Part shown: positions 1 through 7,516 of the stretch, piece by piece | Position numbering within the stretch: position 1 is the stretch's first letter | Layout: each line of letters starts with the position of its first letter | Assembly: GCA_025963425.1 (NCBI GenBank) | Contig: JAOPUQ010000226.1 | Coordinates: 1-8,594, forward strand | Direction of reading: 5' to 3' | Source of the DNA: Modestobacter sp. | GTDB lineage: Bacteria; Actinomycetota; Actinomycetes; Mycobacteriales; Geodermatophilaceae | DNA length: 8,594 nucleotides | The notes under the pieces: generated by a model | What the model was told of the DNA's origin: nothing | Databases searched by the model: none | Seen by the model: only the letters and a program-made list of their open reading frames with translations | Position numbers and translations under genes: made by a program

Positions 1-848
1 TGATCACGAGCGCGCTCGGCCTGACGTCCCGCCGTGCCGAGGAGCTACGGGCCGCGGGCCTCGACCACGTGCAGATCAGCATCCAGGCCGACGAACCGGC
101 GCTGTCCGACCGCATCGCGGGGACGCCGTCGTTCGAGCGCAAACTGGCGGCCGCCCGGCTGGTGAAGGAGCTGGGCTGGCCCCTGACCCTCAACGTGGTC
201 CTCCATCGGCACAACATCGACCACATCGCCGGCCTCCTCGACCTGGCCGAGGAGCTCGGAACCGACCGGATCGAGCTCGCCCACACCCAGTACTACGGCT
301 GGGCCCTGCACAACCGGGACGCGCTCCTGCCGAGCAGGGCCCAGCTCGAGCGCGCCGACGTGGTGGTGCGTGCGGCGCACGAACGCCTGCAGGGCCGGAT
401 GGAGGTCATCTACGTCCTCCCCGACTACTACGGCCGGTACCCCAAACCCTGCATGGGCGGCTGGGGCCGGCGGCAGCTCACCGTGGTGCCCAACGGTGAC
501 GTCCTGCCCTGCCCGACCGCACAGACCCTGCCGCTTCCGCGGGCCAGCGTGCGTGAGCACTCCCTGGCCTGGATCTGGGAGGAGTCACCGCTCTTCCAGC
601 GTTTCCGCGGCACGGACTGGATGCCCCTTCCATGCCGGAGCTGCGAGCGCCGCGAGGTCGACTTCGGCGGCTGCCGCTGCCAGGCATTTGCGCTCACCGG
701 CGACGCCGCGCGCACGGACCCGGTCTGCCACCTCTCTCCCGACCACGGGATCGTGGCCGAGGCGGTGCACGCCGCCAACGAGGCGCCGGGGCCGCGCGAT
801 GCGGTGATGACATCGCGATCGCGGCACGCTGCGCGGCGCAGCCGATGA
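1..848 (+). CDS. pqqE: PqqE, PQQ-precursor radical SAM/SPASM enzyme, 5'-truncated by window edge
   Basis: This is the C-terminal 281 or so residues of PqqA peptide cyclase. The enzyme uses S-adenosylmethionine and iron-sulfur clusters to join a Glu and a Tyr of the PqqA peptide, the first step of PQQ synthesis, with PqqD as peptide chaperone. The reading frame is open from base 3 with no start, so the radical SAM CxxxCxxC motif lies upstream. What is visible matches PqqE closely from memory: AGLDHVQISIQ, LHRHNID, YYGWALHNRDALLP and DWMPLPCRSC. The SPASM auxiliary-cluster cysteines are all present, at bases 450, 510, 633, 642, 672, 678 and 726 (C-x19-C-x40-C-x2-C-x9-C-x-C-x15-C), so the protein looks functional. 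The last 25 or so residues form a basic, Arg-rich tail of no known role. The other pqq genes would be expected to the left. Identity is very likely. Confidence 0.94.
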   Translation, partial: ITSALGLTSRRAEELRAAGLDHVQISIQADEPALSDRIAGTPSFERKLAAARLVKELGWPLTLNVVLHRHNIDHIAGLLDLAEELGTDRIELAHTQYYGWALHNRDALLPSRAQLERADVVVRAAHERLQGRMEVIYVLPDYYGRYPKPCMGGWGRRQLTVVPNGDVLPCPTAQTLPLPRASVREHSLAWIWEESPLFQRFRGTDWMPLPCRSCERREVDFGGCRCQAFALTGDAARTDPVCHLSPDHGIVAEAVHAANEAPGPRDAVMTSRSRHAARRSR

Positions 849-918
849 CCGGCCATCAGCGGGGGCCCGCCGCACACCCGCCCTGCCCGTTCCGCTGTGG
901 CGCGGAGGGGCCTGGGGC

Positions 919-1992
919 ATGACGTCGATCTTCATCTTCATCTCCGGGGCGACGCTGCTGGTGGTCAGCGCCGAGAAGCTGATCGCCCACCTCGTCGGGG
1001 CGGCGAGCGGTCTCCGGGTCCCGCTGTTCCTGCTCGCCGTCGTCTTCACCGGTGTGGAGTTCGACGACATCACGCTCGGCGTCGGGCTGAACCTCGAAGG
1101 GCTCAACGGGGTCGCGCTCGGCGTCGTGTTCGGCACGGCGCTGTCCTTCACCGGCGTCGTTCTCGCCCTCGCCGTGATCCTCGAGCCGAGCACGGTCGAC
1201 ATCCCGCCCGACTACGTCGTCGTGTTCGCCGTCGCACCGCTCGTGATGGTCGGGTTCACACTCTCCGGGCCGCTCACCGTCACTGACGGCCTGGTGCTCC
1301 TGGGCCTGTTCGTCCTGTTCATCGCCTACGTCGCCGCCCGTGAGCTGCGCAGGAACGTCGCGGTCTTCCGCGACGCGGAGGTGTACGAAGCCGCCGTCGT
1401 CGGAGGACCGGGAGGTGGCGCGCAACCCGGTCGCGGCGCGGAGACGTACGTGCGGCAGGACGAGTCGGACAGGCGAGGAACACGGGCCGACGACGAGCCC
1501 TTCGCCGAGGCACGCGAGCTGCCCGGCTGGGCCCACCTGGGACTGGCGGTGCTCGCCCTCGCCGGCCTCATCATCGGCGCGGCGACGACGAGCACCGGAA
1601 CCCGAGGGATCCTGGACACCTACGGACTCGAGGGCACGGTGTTCGGCGCGACCATCGTCACCGCCGTACTGACCCTCGAGGACGTCGTCGTGACGGTGGA
1701 GTCCTTCCGGAAGGGCGTGCCCGAGGTGGGGGTCGGGAACGTCATCGGCAGCGTCGTCTTCTCGGTCACCGGGAAGCTGGGCATCACCCTCCTGGCCGGG
1801 GACATCGTCGTCGGCCCCGACGTGCTCACCTGGCACCTGCCCGCGCTCATCGCCCTCACCGCCCTCGCGGCGTACTTCCTCTCCACCGGCCGGCTGAAGC
1901 GGTGGCACGGCGGCATCCTGCTGGCTCTCTACGCCGGGTACTGGTTGATCAGCCTCGTCGCGTTCGGCGGGGCTCCGGTCGAACTGGACTGA
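919..1992 (+). CDS. Divergent CaCA-superfamily sodium/calcium (or proton) antiporter
   Basis: A 357-residue polytopic membrane protein, with hydrophobic helices over about residues 1-140 and 205-350. A charged, low-conservation cytoplasmic-type loop (about 141-203) joins the two halves, as in the CaCA inverted-repeat fold. The two alpha-repeats are recognisable at residues 43-76 (TGVEFDD ... GVVFGTALSF) and 249-283 (LTLEDVVVTVE ... VGNVIGSVVFS). Both depart from the classical form: the GTSxPE proline is replaced by Glu, and the Asn of GSNxFN is missing. Related proteins with DFDD/LED motifs are usually annotated as sodium:proton exchangers; that is recollection, not a search. The start is supported by GGAGG at 904-908, ten bases upstream. 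It lies 70 bases after pqqE on the same strand, so cotranscription is possible, but no link to PQQ is evident. The transported ion cannot be told from the sequence. Confidence 0.8.
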   Translation: MTSIFIFISGATLLVVSAEKLIAHLVGAASGLRVPLFLLAVVFTGVEFDDITLGVGLNLEGLNGVALGVVFGTALSFTGVVLALAVILEPSTVDIPPDYVVVFAVAPLVMVGFTLSGPLTVTDGLVLLGLFVLFIAYVAARELRRNVAVFRDAEVYEAAVVGGPGGGAQPGRGAETYVRQDESDRRGTRADDEPFAEARELPGWAHLGLAVLALAGLIIGAATTSTGTRGILDTYGLEGTVFGATIVTAVLTLEDVVVTVESFRKGVPEVGVGNVIGSVVFSVTGKLGITLLAGDIVVGPDVLTWHLPALIALTALAAYFLSTGRLKRWHGGILLALYAGYWLISLVAFGGAPVELD

Positions 1993-2310
1993 ACGCGGAT
2001 CTCAGGTCCCGCAGCGTCTCGCCTCCCGCCGAATTCGGATCCCCTGGTCGGACGCGGGCTCGGGGCATGCCAGGAGGGGTGGCACATGGGACGGGGGCCG
2101 CTGCCGGGACGAGGAAGCACCCACGTCGTCGACCGTGGGGGCTCCTCCAGGAGAGTCCGAACGGGCACGTGGATTCTGCGAGGTGGAAGCCGTCCCACCA
2201 GCGGTGTCCCGGCGGGGGAGTGGCGTGGTGCACGGCGTCGTGGACATGGTCGGGACGTAGCGCGGGGCCCGGACAGCTGCCGTGTCGTCCGGTGGCCTGA
2301 CCGCCGACGA
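1993..2310. other. Gene-free convergent intergenic region
   Basis: This 318-base stretch lies between the stop codons of the plus-strand antiporter gene and the minus-strand iclR gene. Open frames crossing it are low-complexity, Arg/Pro/Gly-rich translations that resemble no family, so no gene is called. It contains short GC-rich inverted repeats: CCCACG/CGTGGG with an 8-base loop at 2120-2139, CTCCT/AGGAG at 2142-2153 and CCGGAC/GTCCGG at 2269-2292. None is followed by a T-run. They may serve as terminators for the converging units, but at this base composition such repeats also arise by chance. Confidence 0.6.
2269..2292 (-). terminator. Possible hairpin downstream of iclR
   Basis: A perfect 6-bp stem (CCGGAC/GTCCGG) with a 12-base loop begins 18 bases past the iclR stop codon on the minus strand. 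There is no U-tract, so at best it is the tail-less type of terminator reported in actinobacteria. It is weak evidence, supported mainly by position. Confidence 0.22.
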
Positions 2311-3003
2311 TCAGCGGAGGGCGGCAGCGACCTTCTCCGCGGCTCCGGCGACGGCCCGGCCGATCCGCTCCACGTCCGCGCCTTCGTCGACGAAGACCAC
2401 GGCCAGCGCGGCGCGGGCTCCGCCATCCGGGCCGAGCACCGGAGCGGCGATCGACCGGAGGCCGGGTATCACCTCGCCGTGAGAGCTGGCCCAGCCCATC
2501 CGCCGCGCTTCTCGCAGCACCTCCCGGTCGCCGGGTGACGCCGGCTCGGGCATGAGCAACGCGAGACCAGGCGCGCCGCGGCCGACGGGATGGCGCGTAC
2601 CGGGCCGGTAGACGACGTGCGCGGCGGTGTCGTGCGGCTCCACGCTCGCCACGGTCACCGCCTCGTCACCTGCACGGACGACGAGGAAGGCCGTCATGCC
2701 CAACTCGGAGACCAGCGCAGTCAGGCGGGGGAGTGCAGCAGTCTGGAGGTCGGTTCTCACTCCGCGCGCCAGGCCGGCCATGCCCAGGCCGAGCCAGTAG
2801 TGCCCGACGGCATCCCGCTCGACGAGTTGGTGGTCCTCCAGAGTGCGCAGCAGGCGGTAGGTGATCGACCGATGCAGCCCCAGCGCCTGGCCGATCTCCA
2901 TGATCGGCTGGGGCGTGCCCACGGCGGCGAGGTGCTCCAGGATCCGGATGCCGCGGTCCAGCGTCTGTGACTGGGGCGCACCACCGCCGTCGTCGGTCAC
3001 CAT
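2311..3003 (-). CDS. IclR-family transcriptional regulator (HmgR-like by context)
   Basis: A 230-residue IclR-type regulator. Residues 14-70 form the N-terminal winged helix-turn-helix (TLDRGIRILEHL ... ALGLHRSITYRLLRTLEDHQLVER). Residues 85-230 form the effector-binding domain, including GRGAPGLALL and IAAPVLGPDGG, typical of the family. The frame stays open upstream to a Met at 3087, but I chose ATG 3003 because GGGGAGGG sits 6 bases before it and the family homology begins just after. It lies 129 bases downstream of fahA on the same strand, so it is either the last gene of the operon or has its own promoter. In Pseudomonas putida the homogentisate genes are controlled by HmgR, an IclR repressor that responds to homogentisate. 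A similar role is inferred here from position, not shown by the sequence. Confidence 0.9.
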   Translation of the reverse strand: MVTDDGGGAPQSQTLDRGIRILEHLAAVGTPQPIMEIGQALGLHRSITYRLLRTLEDHQLVERDAVGHYWLGLGMAGLARGVRTDLQTAALPRLTALVSELGMTAFLVVRAGDEAVTVASVEPHDTAAHVVYRPGTRHPVGRGAPGLALLMPEPASPGDREVLREARRMGWASSHGEVIPGLRSIAAPVLGPDGGARAALAVVFVDEGADVERIGRAVAGAAEKVAAALR

Positions 3004-3101
3004 CGCCGTCCCTCCCCGTGATCGGTCCTGCTCCAGCCTACGGTCGCCTCCGACAGCGGCCGGGAATCGGACGCCGGTGCACGACATGGCGCCACGGGGT
3101 A

Positions 3102-3132
3102 GCGGAGGCCGGCCGCGCAGCCGGGACTCCGC
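3102..3132 (-). terminator. Compound GC hairpin directly after fahA stop
   Basis: Immediately beyond the fahA TGA, the minus strand can fold into a two-part stem. The outer pair is GCGGAG/CTCCGC and the inner pair is CCGGC/GCCGG with a 6-base loop, giving 11 base pairs interrupted only by a 2-against-1 bulge. No U-run follows. It could end or attenuate transcription between fahA and iclR, or protect the 3' end of the catabolic mRNA. Its exact abutment to the stop codon is the best argument that it is real. Confidence 0.38.
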
Positions 3133-4347
3133 TCATCGCGCCGGCTCGATACGCCCGGTCACCTCACCGAAGGCCATCCGCGTGCCGTCGGCGCCGGGGG
3201 CCGTGGCGGTGATGGTGACGACGTCCCCGTCGTCCAGGAAGGTGCGGGTCGTCCCGTCGGCCAGTGTCAGCGGCTCCTTGCCTCCCCAGGACAGCTCGAT
3301 GAACGAGCCGCGCTGGTCCTCGCCCGGGCCGGAGACAGTGCCCGAGGCGTACAGGTCCCCGGTGCGCAGCGATGCGCCGTTCACGGTCATGTGGGCCAGC
3401 TGCTGCGCAGGGGTCCAGTACATGTCCGCGAAGGGCGGGCAGCTGATCAGCTCGCCGTTGAGCCGGATCTCCATGCGGATGTCCAGCCCCCAGGGCTGGT
3501 CGCTGTCGTCGAGGTACGGGAGCAGGGCGACGTCCCGCGGCGGCGGGGTCACCCGGGCGGCCTCGAGTGCAGCGAGCGGCACGACCCAGGGGGCGACCGA
3601 GGTGAGAAAGGACTTGCCCAGGAATGGGCCGAGCGGCACGTACTCCCAGGACTGCAGGTCGCGGGCGGACCAGTCGTTGACCAGGCAGACGCCGAACACG
3701 TGCTCGGTGAACCGCCCCACGGGTACCGCGGTGCCCAGGTCGGAGCCGACGCCGACGACGAAGCCGACCTCGGCCTCGATGTCCAGGCGCTGAGAGGGCC
3801 CGAAGGTGGGGGCGTCATCGGTGGGGGCCTTGCGCTGACCGCAGGGGCGGACGACGGACGTGCCGGAGACCTGCACGGTGCCGGCTCGGCCGTGGTAGCC
3901 GATGGGCAGGTGCTTCCAGTTGGGGGTGAGCGCCGCCGAGTCGGGGCGGAACATCCTGCCCAGGTTCTCGGCGTGGTGCTGGGAGCTGTAGAAGTCGACG
4001 TAGTCGGCGACCTCGATCGGCAGGTGCATCGTGACCTGGCCCCGGGGCACCAGGTGGGGCTCGATGGCGCCGCGGTGGACGGGGTCCGTGAACCAGTCGG
4101 TGAGCTGGGCGCGCAATGCGGTCCACGACCGTGGGCCTCGTGCCATGAAGGCGTTGAGGGTGCCGGTGGCGTGCACGTCGTCTCCGGTGGCGGCGGCGAG
4201 GTCCAGCACGCGGTCGCCGATGGCGACGCCGGTGCGCGGACCCGTGCCAGGGGTGGAGTAGACGCCGTAGGGCAGGTTGGCCAGGCCGAACCCGGTGTCG
4301 GCGGGCAGGTCGAGCCAGGTCTGAGCTCGAGTGGGCGAGGAGGTCAC
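3133..4347 (-). CDS. fahA: Fumarylacetoacetase
   Basis: A 404-residue fumarylacetoacetate hydrolase, the usual length for the full two-domain enzyme. It cleaves fumarylacetoacetate to fumarate and acetoacetate, the last step of homogentisate breakdown, in the cytoplasm. The N-terminal SH3-like domain covers about residues 12-105 (GFGLANLPYGVYS). The catalytic domain holds DFYSSQHHAENLGRMFR, DIEAEVGFVVG, NDWSARDLQSWEYVPLGPFLGKSF and the C-terminal GTVSGP. By comparison with the mouse enzyme, the metal ligands D118, E191, E193 and D225, the general base H125 and K245 are all present. The GTG start at 4347 is chosen because it overlaps the preceding stop codon as GTGA, implying translational coupling, and because homology begins just after it. 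The open frame extends 139 codons further upstream, but that part is out of frame with real genes and resembles nothing. Identity is very secure. Confidence 0.96.
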   Translation of the reverse strand: MTSSPTRAQTWLDLPADTGFGLANLPYGVYSTPGTGPRTGVAIGDRVLDLAAATGDDVHATGTLNAFMARGPRSWTALRAQLTDWFTDPVHRGAIEPHLVPRGQVTMHLPIEVADYVDFYSSQHHAENLGRMFRPDSAALTPNWKHLPIGYHGRAGTVQVSGTSVVRPCGQRKAPTDDAPTFGPSQRLDIEAEVGFVVGVGSDLGTAVPVGRFTEHVFGVCLVNDWSARDLQSWEYVPLGPFLGKSFLTSVAPWVVPLAALEAARVTPPPRDVALLPYLDDSDQPWGLDIRMEIRLNGELISCPPFADMYWTPAQQLAHMTVNGASLRTGDLYASGTVSGPGEDQRGSFIELSWGGKEPLTLADGTTRTFLDDGDVVTITATAPGADGTRMAFGEVTGRIEPAR

Positions 4348-4637
4348 GCGGGGACCCGTTCCTGGGCAGGCAGCAGGCCGAGCTCGACGAGGTCGCCGAT
4401 CGGCTCGAGCCCGCTGCAGGTGCCGACGGAGGTGAACGCGGCCCGGGCACGGGTGAGCTCCGGCCCGAGCTGATGGAGCCGGACCGCGGGCACGACAAAT
4501 GGACCCACCGGTCCGCCCAGCCGGGTGCGGAGCTGCCGGAGGGTGGGGACGGCTGCGGGCATCGGGGCGTCGCCGGGTGGGCAGAGCGCGGCGTCGTCGA
4601 AGAGCCCGTCGAACAGCCCGACGACGCGCCCGGTCAT
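4344..4637 (-). pseudogene. Small ORF, apparent in-frame internal deletion remnant of a longer conserved actinobacterial protein
   Basis: A 97-codon ORF lies between hmgA and fahA. It overlaps the hmgA stop as ATGA and the fahA start as GTGA, so it is probably translated. Residues 7-60 (LFDGLFDDAALCPPGDAPMP ... VGPFVVPAVRLHQL) resemble the start, and residues 68-89 (FTSVGTCSGLEPIGDLVELGLL) the end, of an uncharacterised protein of roughly 280-300 residues that I recall from actinobacteria (LFDDAAxFPPGNAPMxEAV at the start; SFGSCSxxEPxxDLxxLGLL at the end). If so, about 200 central codons have been lost in frame, with the junction near residues 58-68. The alternative is a genuine short protein. 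No function is known for either form, and no membrane segment or signal peptide is visible. There is no convincing ribosome binding site, so expression would rely on coupling to hmgA. Confidence 0.6.
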
Positions 4638-5839
4638 GCCGAGGGTCCGCGGCCGGACCAGGACCAGGCGTAACGCCCGTCATCGGTCGCAGTGCCGGCC
4701 TCGCCCAGCCCGAGAGGCCGGAAGGTGTCGACCATGACGGCGAGCTCGTCGAAGTACTCCGCACCGAGGGACCGCTCCACGGCGCCGGGCTGGGGACCGT
4801 GGGAGTGGCCGCCGGGGTGCAGGCTGATCGAGCCCTTGGCGATGCCCGAGCCCTTGCGGGCCTCGTAGTCGCCGTCGACGTAGAACATGACCTCGTCGGA
4901 GTCGACGTTGGAGTGGTAGTAGGGCACCGGGACGGCGAGGGGGTGGTAGTCGATCTTCCGGGGCACGAAGTTGCAGATCACGAAGTTCTGGCCCTCGAAC
5001 ACCTGGTGGACCGGCGGGGGCTGGTGGACCCGGCCGGTGATCGGCTCGAAGTCGGCGACGTTGAAGACGTAGGGGTACAGGCAGCCGTCCCAGCCGACGA
5101 CGTCGAAGGGGTGCTCGGGCAGCACGTGGATCGTGCCGGTGAGTCCACCGGGGCCCTCGCCGCGGTGCTTGACGTAGACCTCGACGTCGCTGCCCTCGGC
5201 CACGAGCGGCTCGGCCGGGCCGCGGAGGTCCCGCTCGCAGAAGGGGGCGTGCTCCAGGTACTGCCCGTACGTGGACAGGTACCGCTTGGGGGGCCCGATG
5301 TGGGAGCTGGCCTCGATGGCGTAGATGCGCAGCGGCTCGCCACCGGTGGGCGCCCACCGGTGAGTGGTGGCCCGCGGCAGGATCACGTAGTCGCCCTGAC
5401 TCACCTCGAGTGAGCCGAACACCGTCTCCACGGTCGCAGATCCCCGCTCGACGTAGACGCACTCGTCGCCGGTGGCGTTGCGGTAGTACGGGCTGGTGAG
5501 GGACGAGACGGCGTAGGAGATCCGGACGTCCGCGTTGCCCAGCACCAGCCGGCGGCCGGTCACCGGGTCGGTGGCCTTGTGCTCCTGACCGGGAAACAGG
5601 TCATGCAGCTTCAGGTGCCGGGGCACCAGCGGGGTGTTGGCGGTCAGCGACTGGTCGGGCAGCTCCCAGGGCCGGGCGTCGACCAGCGCCGACGGGATGC
5701 CGCTGTGGTACAGCAGCGAGGAGTCCGAGGAGAAGCCCTCCTCGCCCATGAGCTCCTCGGAGTAGAGACCGCCGTCAGGACGGCGGTGCTGGGTGTGCCG
5801 CTTGGGCGGGACGCTGCCCACCTGTCGGTAGAACGCCAT
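4634..5839 (-). CDS. hmgA: Homogentisate 1,2-dioxygenase
   Basis: A 401-residue cupin-fold, Fe(II)-dependent ring-cleavage enzyme that converts homogentisate and O2 to maleylacetoacetate in the cytoplasm. Family features include MAFYRQVGSVPPKRHTQHR at the N-terminus, RATTHRW (about 156-162), GWDGCLYPYVFN (249-260) and PPPVHQVFEGQNFVICNFVPR (from 274). The iron-binding region is YYHSNVDSDE (H309, E316) and GGHSHGP (H347), corresponding to human H335, E341 and H371. Here E lies seven residues after the first His instead of six, which appears normal for this actinobacterial subgroup (recollection). The start at 5839 is decided by a perfect AGGAGG (5846-5851) six bases upstream, so strong independent translation is expected. 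It lies 35 bases after the monooxygenase stop and overlaps the next ORF as ATGA. The open frame continues upstream to 6850, but only as an antisense-like shadow of the monooxygenase gene. Confidence 0.95.
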   Translation of the reverse strand: MAFYRQVGSVPPKRHTQHRRPDGGLYSEELMGEEGFSSDSSLLYHSGIPSALVDARPWELPDQSLTANTPLVPRHLKLHDLFPGQEHKATDPVTGRRLVLGNADVRISYAVSSLTSPYYRNATGDECVYVERGSATVETVFGSLEVSQGDYVILPRATTHRWAPTGGEPLRIYAIEASSHIGPPKRYLSTYGQYLEHAPFCERDLRGPAEPLVAEGSDVEVYVKHRGEGPGGLTGTIHVLPEHPFDVVGWDGCLYPYVFNVADFEPITGRVHQPPPVHQVFEGQNFVICNFVPRKIDYHPLAVPVPYYHSNVDSDEVMFYVDGDYEARKGSGIAKGSISLHPGGHSHGPQPGAVERSLGAEYFDELAVMVDTFRPLGLGEAGTATDDGRYAWSWSGRGPSA

Positions 5840-5874
5840 CGGGTGCCTCCTGGTGTCGGACGGGGTGCGGTCGG

Positions 5875-7509
5875 TCAGGCGGGGACGGGCGCGGGGGCCG
5901 ACGCGGACAGCAGCCGGGCCACCGCTGGGGCGACGTCGGCGGAGCGGGTGAGCACGGCCGCGACGTGGGCGTCGGGGCGCAGCACCCAGATCTCGTCGGG
6001 GCGGGCGCCCAACGCCTCGCGCAGCGTCGTCCCTTCGTCGAGGTCCCGGATCCGGTACACGGCGATCGGGAGGCCACCGGTGAGCTGCTCGGGCAGTGCG
6101 GGGAGCGCGGCGTCGTCCCCGACGAGGACCGTCACGCCCTCGCGGGCCAGCTGGCGGAGCCGGACGACGTCCGCCCGGCCGGGGACGGTGATCGGGGCGT
6201 CCGGCGCCAGCACACCGGGCGCGGGGACCGGGACGTCCCCGCGCGCCGGACGGCCGGGGAAGGGCCGCCGTTCGTCGGGGGTGGTGAGCGGGGAGTCGAC
6301 GTACCAGAAGGGCTCCGCGAGCCGGCCGGAGTCGACCTCCGCCCGGGCGGTCGGATCGGTCGTGGCCCGCTCGAGCACCTCCAGGCGGTGCTGCGCCTCC
6401 GCGGGGCTGCCCGGCACCAGGAAGCGCATGGTCGCGCCGGTGACGTCGAGGTTCTCGGCCGCCGCCGCGTGCCGCTCGTCGTGGTAGCTGTCCAGCAGGG
6501 ACTCCGGGGCCCAGCCGCGCAGCACGAAGGCGAGCTTCCAGGCAGCGTTCTCCGCGTCGAGGACACCGGAGTTCAGGCCACGGGCACCGAACGGTGAGAC
6601 CAGGTGGGCGGCGTCTCCGGCGACGAGCACCCGGCCCACGCGCATCCGGTCCACGGCCCGGGTATGGAACCGGTAGACGGACTTCCAGACGATCTCGTAG
6701 GGCCGGTCGCCGATGACCTGGCGGATCCGGGCGTCCAGTCCACCCGAGGCCTCCTCCGCGGCGAGGTCGAAGTCCGGTGGCACCTGCCAGTCGATCCGGA
6801 AGGTCGAGTCGGGGCACGGGTGGATCAGCACCTGTCGGCCGGGGTTCCACTCCGGGTCGAAGTAGAAGCGCCGCTCGGTCTCCCAGCCGGGCAGGTCGGT
6901 GCGGATGTCACAGATGAGGAACTGGTCCCCGAAGGTCTGCCCGTCGAAGGTGAGCCCCAGGGCGGAGCGGATCACGTCGGCTCGCGGGCCGGCACAGGCG
7001 ACCGCGTAGCTGCCGGCGACGGTCACCTCCCCGGCTCCGGTGGCGGATCGGACGGTCACGGCACCGGTCCCGTCGTCGGCGGCGTGCTGGTCGATGCCGA
7101 CGACCTGATGACCCCAGCGCACGTCGATCAGCGGCTGGGCGGCGATCGCCTCGTCGAGCAGCTCCTCGGTGAGGCACTGCGAGACGTTGACGAAGGGCGG
7201 GAACAGCGACTGCCCGCGGTCGGCGAACTCGAAGCTGAAGAGTTCGTGGTCGCGGTGGAAGGTCCGTGCGGTGGTCCAGGTGACGCCGCGGCGGGCGACC
7301 TCGGCCCCGACCCCGACGGAGTCCCAGACGTCGAGGACGTCACGTTGCTGGCAGATGGCCTTGCTGCCCACCATGTCGCGCTCGGGCCGGCCGTCGAGGA
7401 CGACGACGGGCAGGCCCCAGCGGGCCAGCAGCAGTGCCGTGGTCTGGCCGACCGGACCGCACCCGATGACGACGACCGGCACCGCGGGGGAGGTCTCGGA
7501 CACGGTCAT
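5875..7509 (-). CDS. Class A FAD-dependent aromatic hydroxylase (MhpA/PHBH type)
   Basis: A 544-residue flavoprotein monooxygenase. FAD binding is shown by GCGPVG (16-21) followed by the Rossmann acidic end LD (38-39), and by the GD motif RVLVAGDAAHLVSPFGARGLNSG (293-315). A C-terminal thioredoxin-like domain (about 400-544), containing RPDAHVAAVL, is typical of the 3-(3-hydroxyphenyl)propionate and phenol hydroxylase group. The DG motif reads CAGPRADVIR (172-181) instead of CDGxRSxVR, so its Asp is Ala. Databases would probably call it a 3-(3-hydroxyphenyl)propionate hydroxylase. Placement just before hmgA suggests instead that its product is homogentisate, for example from 3-hydroxyphenylacetate, as for MhaA of Pseudomonas putida; this is inference. 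It starts 7 bases after the MBL gene. Only a weak AGGG lies before the ATG, so coupling is likely. No reductase gene is present, consistent with a single-component enzyme. Confidence 0.88.
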   Translation of the reverse strand: MTVSETSPAVPVVVIGCGPVGQTTALLLARWGLPVVVLDGRPERDMVGSKAICQQRDVLDVWDSVGVGAEVARRGVTWTTARTFHRDHELFSFEFADRGQSLFPPFVNVSQCLTEELLDEAIAAQPLIDVRWGHQVVGIDQHAADDGTGAVTVRSATGAGEVTVAGSYAVACAGPRADVIRSALGLTFDGQTFGDQFLICDIRTDLPGWETERRFYFDPEWNPGRQVLIHPCPDSTFRIDWQVPPDFDLAAEEASGGLDARIRQVIGDRPYEIVWKSVYRFHTRAVDRMRVGRVLVAGDAAHLVSPFGARGLNSGVLDAENAAWKLAFVLRGWAPESLLDSYHDERHAAAAENLDVTGATMRFLVPGSPAEAQHRLEVLERATTDPTARAEVDSGRLAEPFWYVDSPLTTPDERRPFPGRPARGDVPVPAPGVLAPDAPITVPGRADVVRLRQLAREGVTVLVGDDAALPALPEQLTGGLPIAVYRIRDLDEGTTLREALGARPDEIWVLRPDAHVAAVLTRSADVAPAVARLLSASAPAPVPA

Positions 7510-7516
7510 CGCCGGA

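Noticed and set aside
2120..2153. Two adjacent short GC-rich palindromes as a bidirectional terminator or attachment site
   Set aside because: Stems are 5-6 bp with no T-run, no flanking repeat and no integrase nearby. Chance occurrence at this GC content is likely.
2086..2538. Plus-strand open frame of 150 codons across the intergenic region into iclR
   Set aside because: Half of it is antisense to iclR, the rest is low complexity, and no family resemblance is visible.
3391..4473. Long plus-strand open frame (360 codons) opposite fahA
   Set aside because: It is antisense to a clear fumarylacetoacetase with intact catalytic residues. Its translation is Gly/Val/Asp-rich with no recognisable domain, as expected of a shadow frame in high-GC DNA.
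4348..4764. 139-codon N-terminal extension of fahA
   Set aside because: It runs out of frame through the small ORF and the hmgA 3' end. Family homology starts just after GTG 4347, which overlaps the previous stop.
5840..6850. Upstream extension of the hmgA frame, which would give a 738-residue fusion
   Set aside because: The extension overlaps the monooxygenase gene on the same strand in another frame and is Arg/Pro-rich. The perfect AGGAGG before ATG 5839 and the family N-terminus fix the start there.
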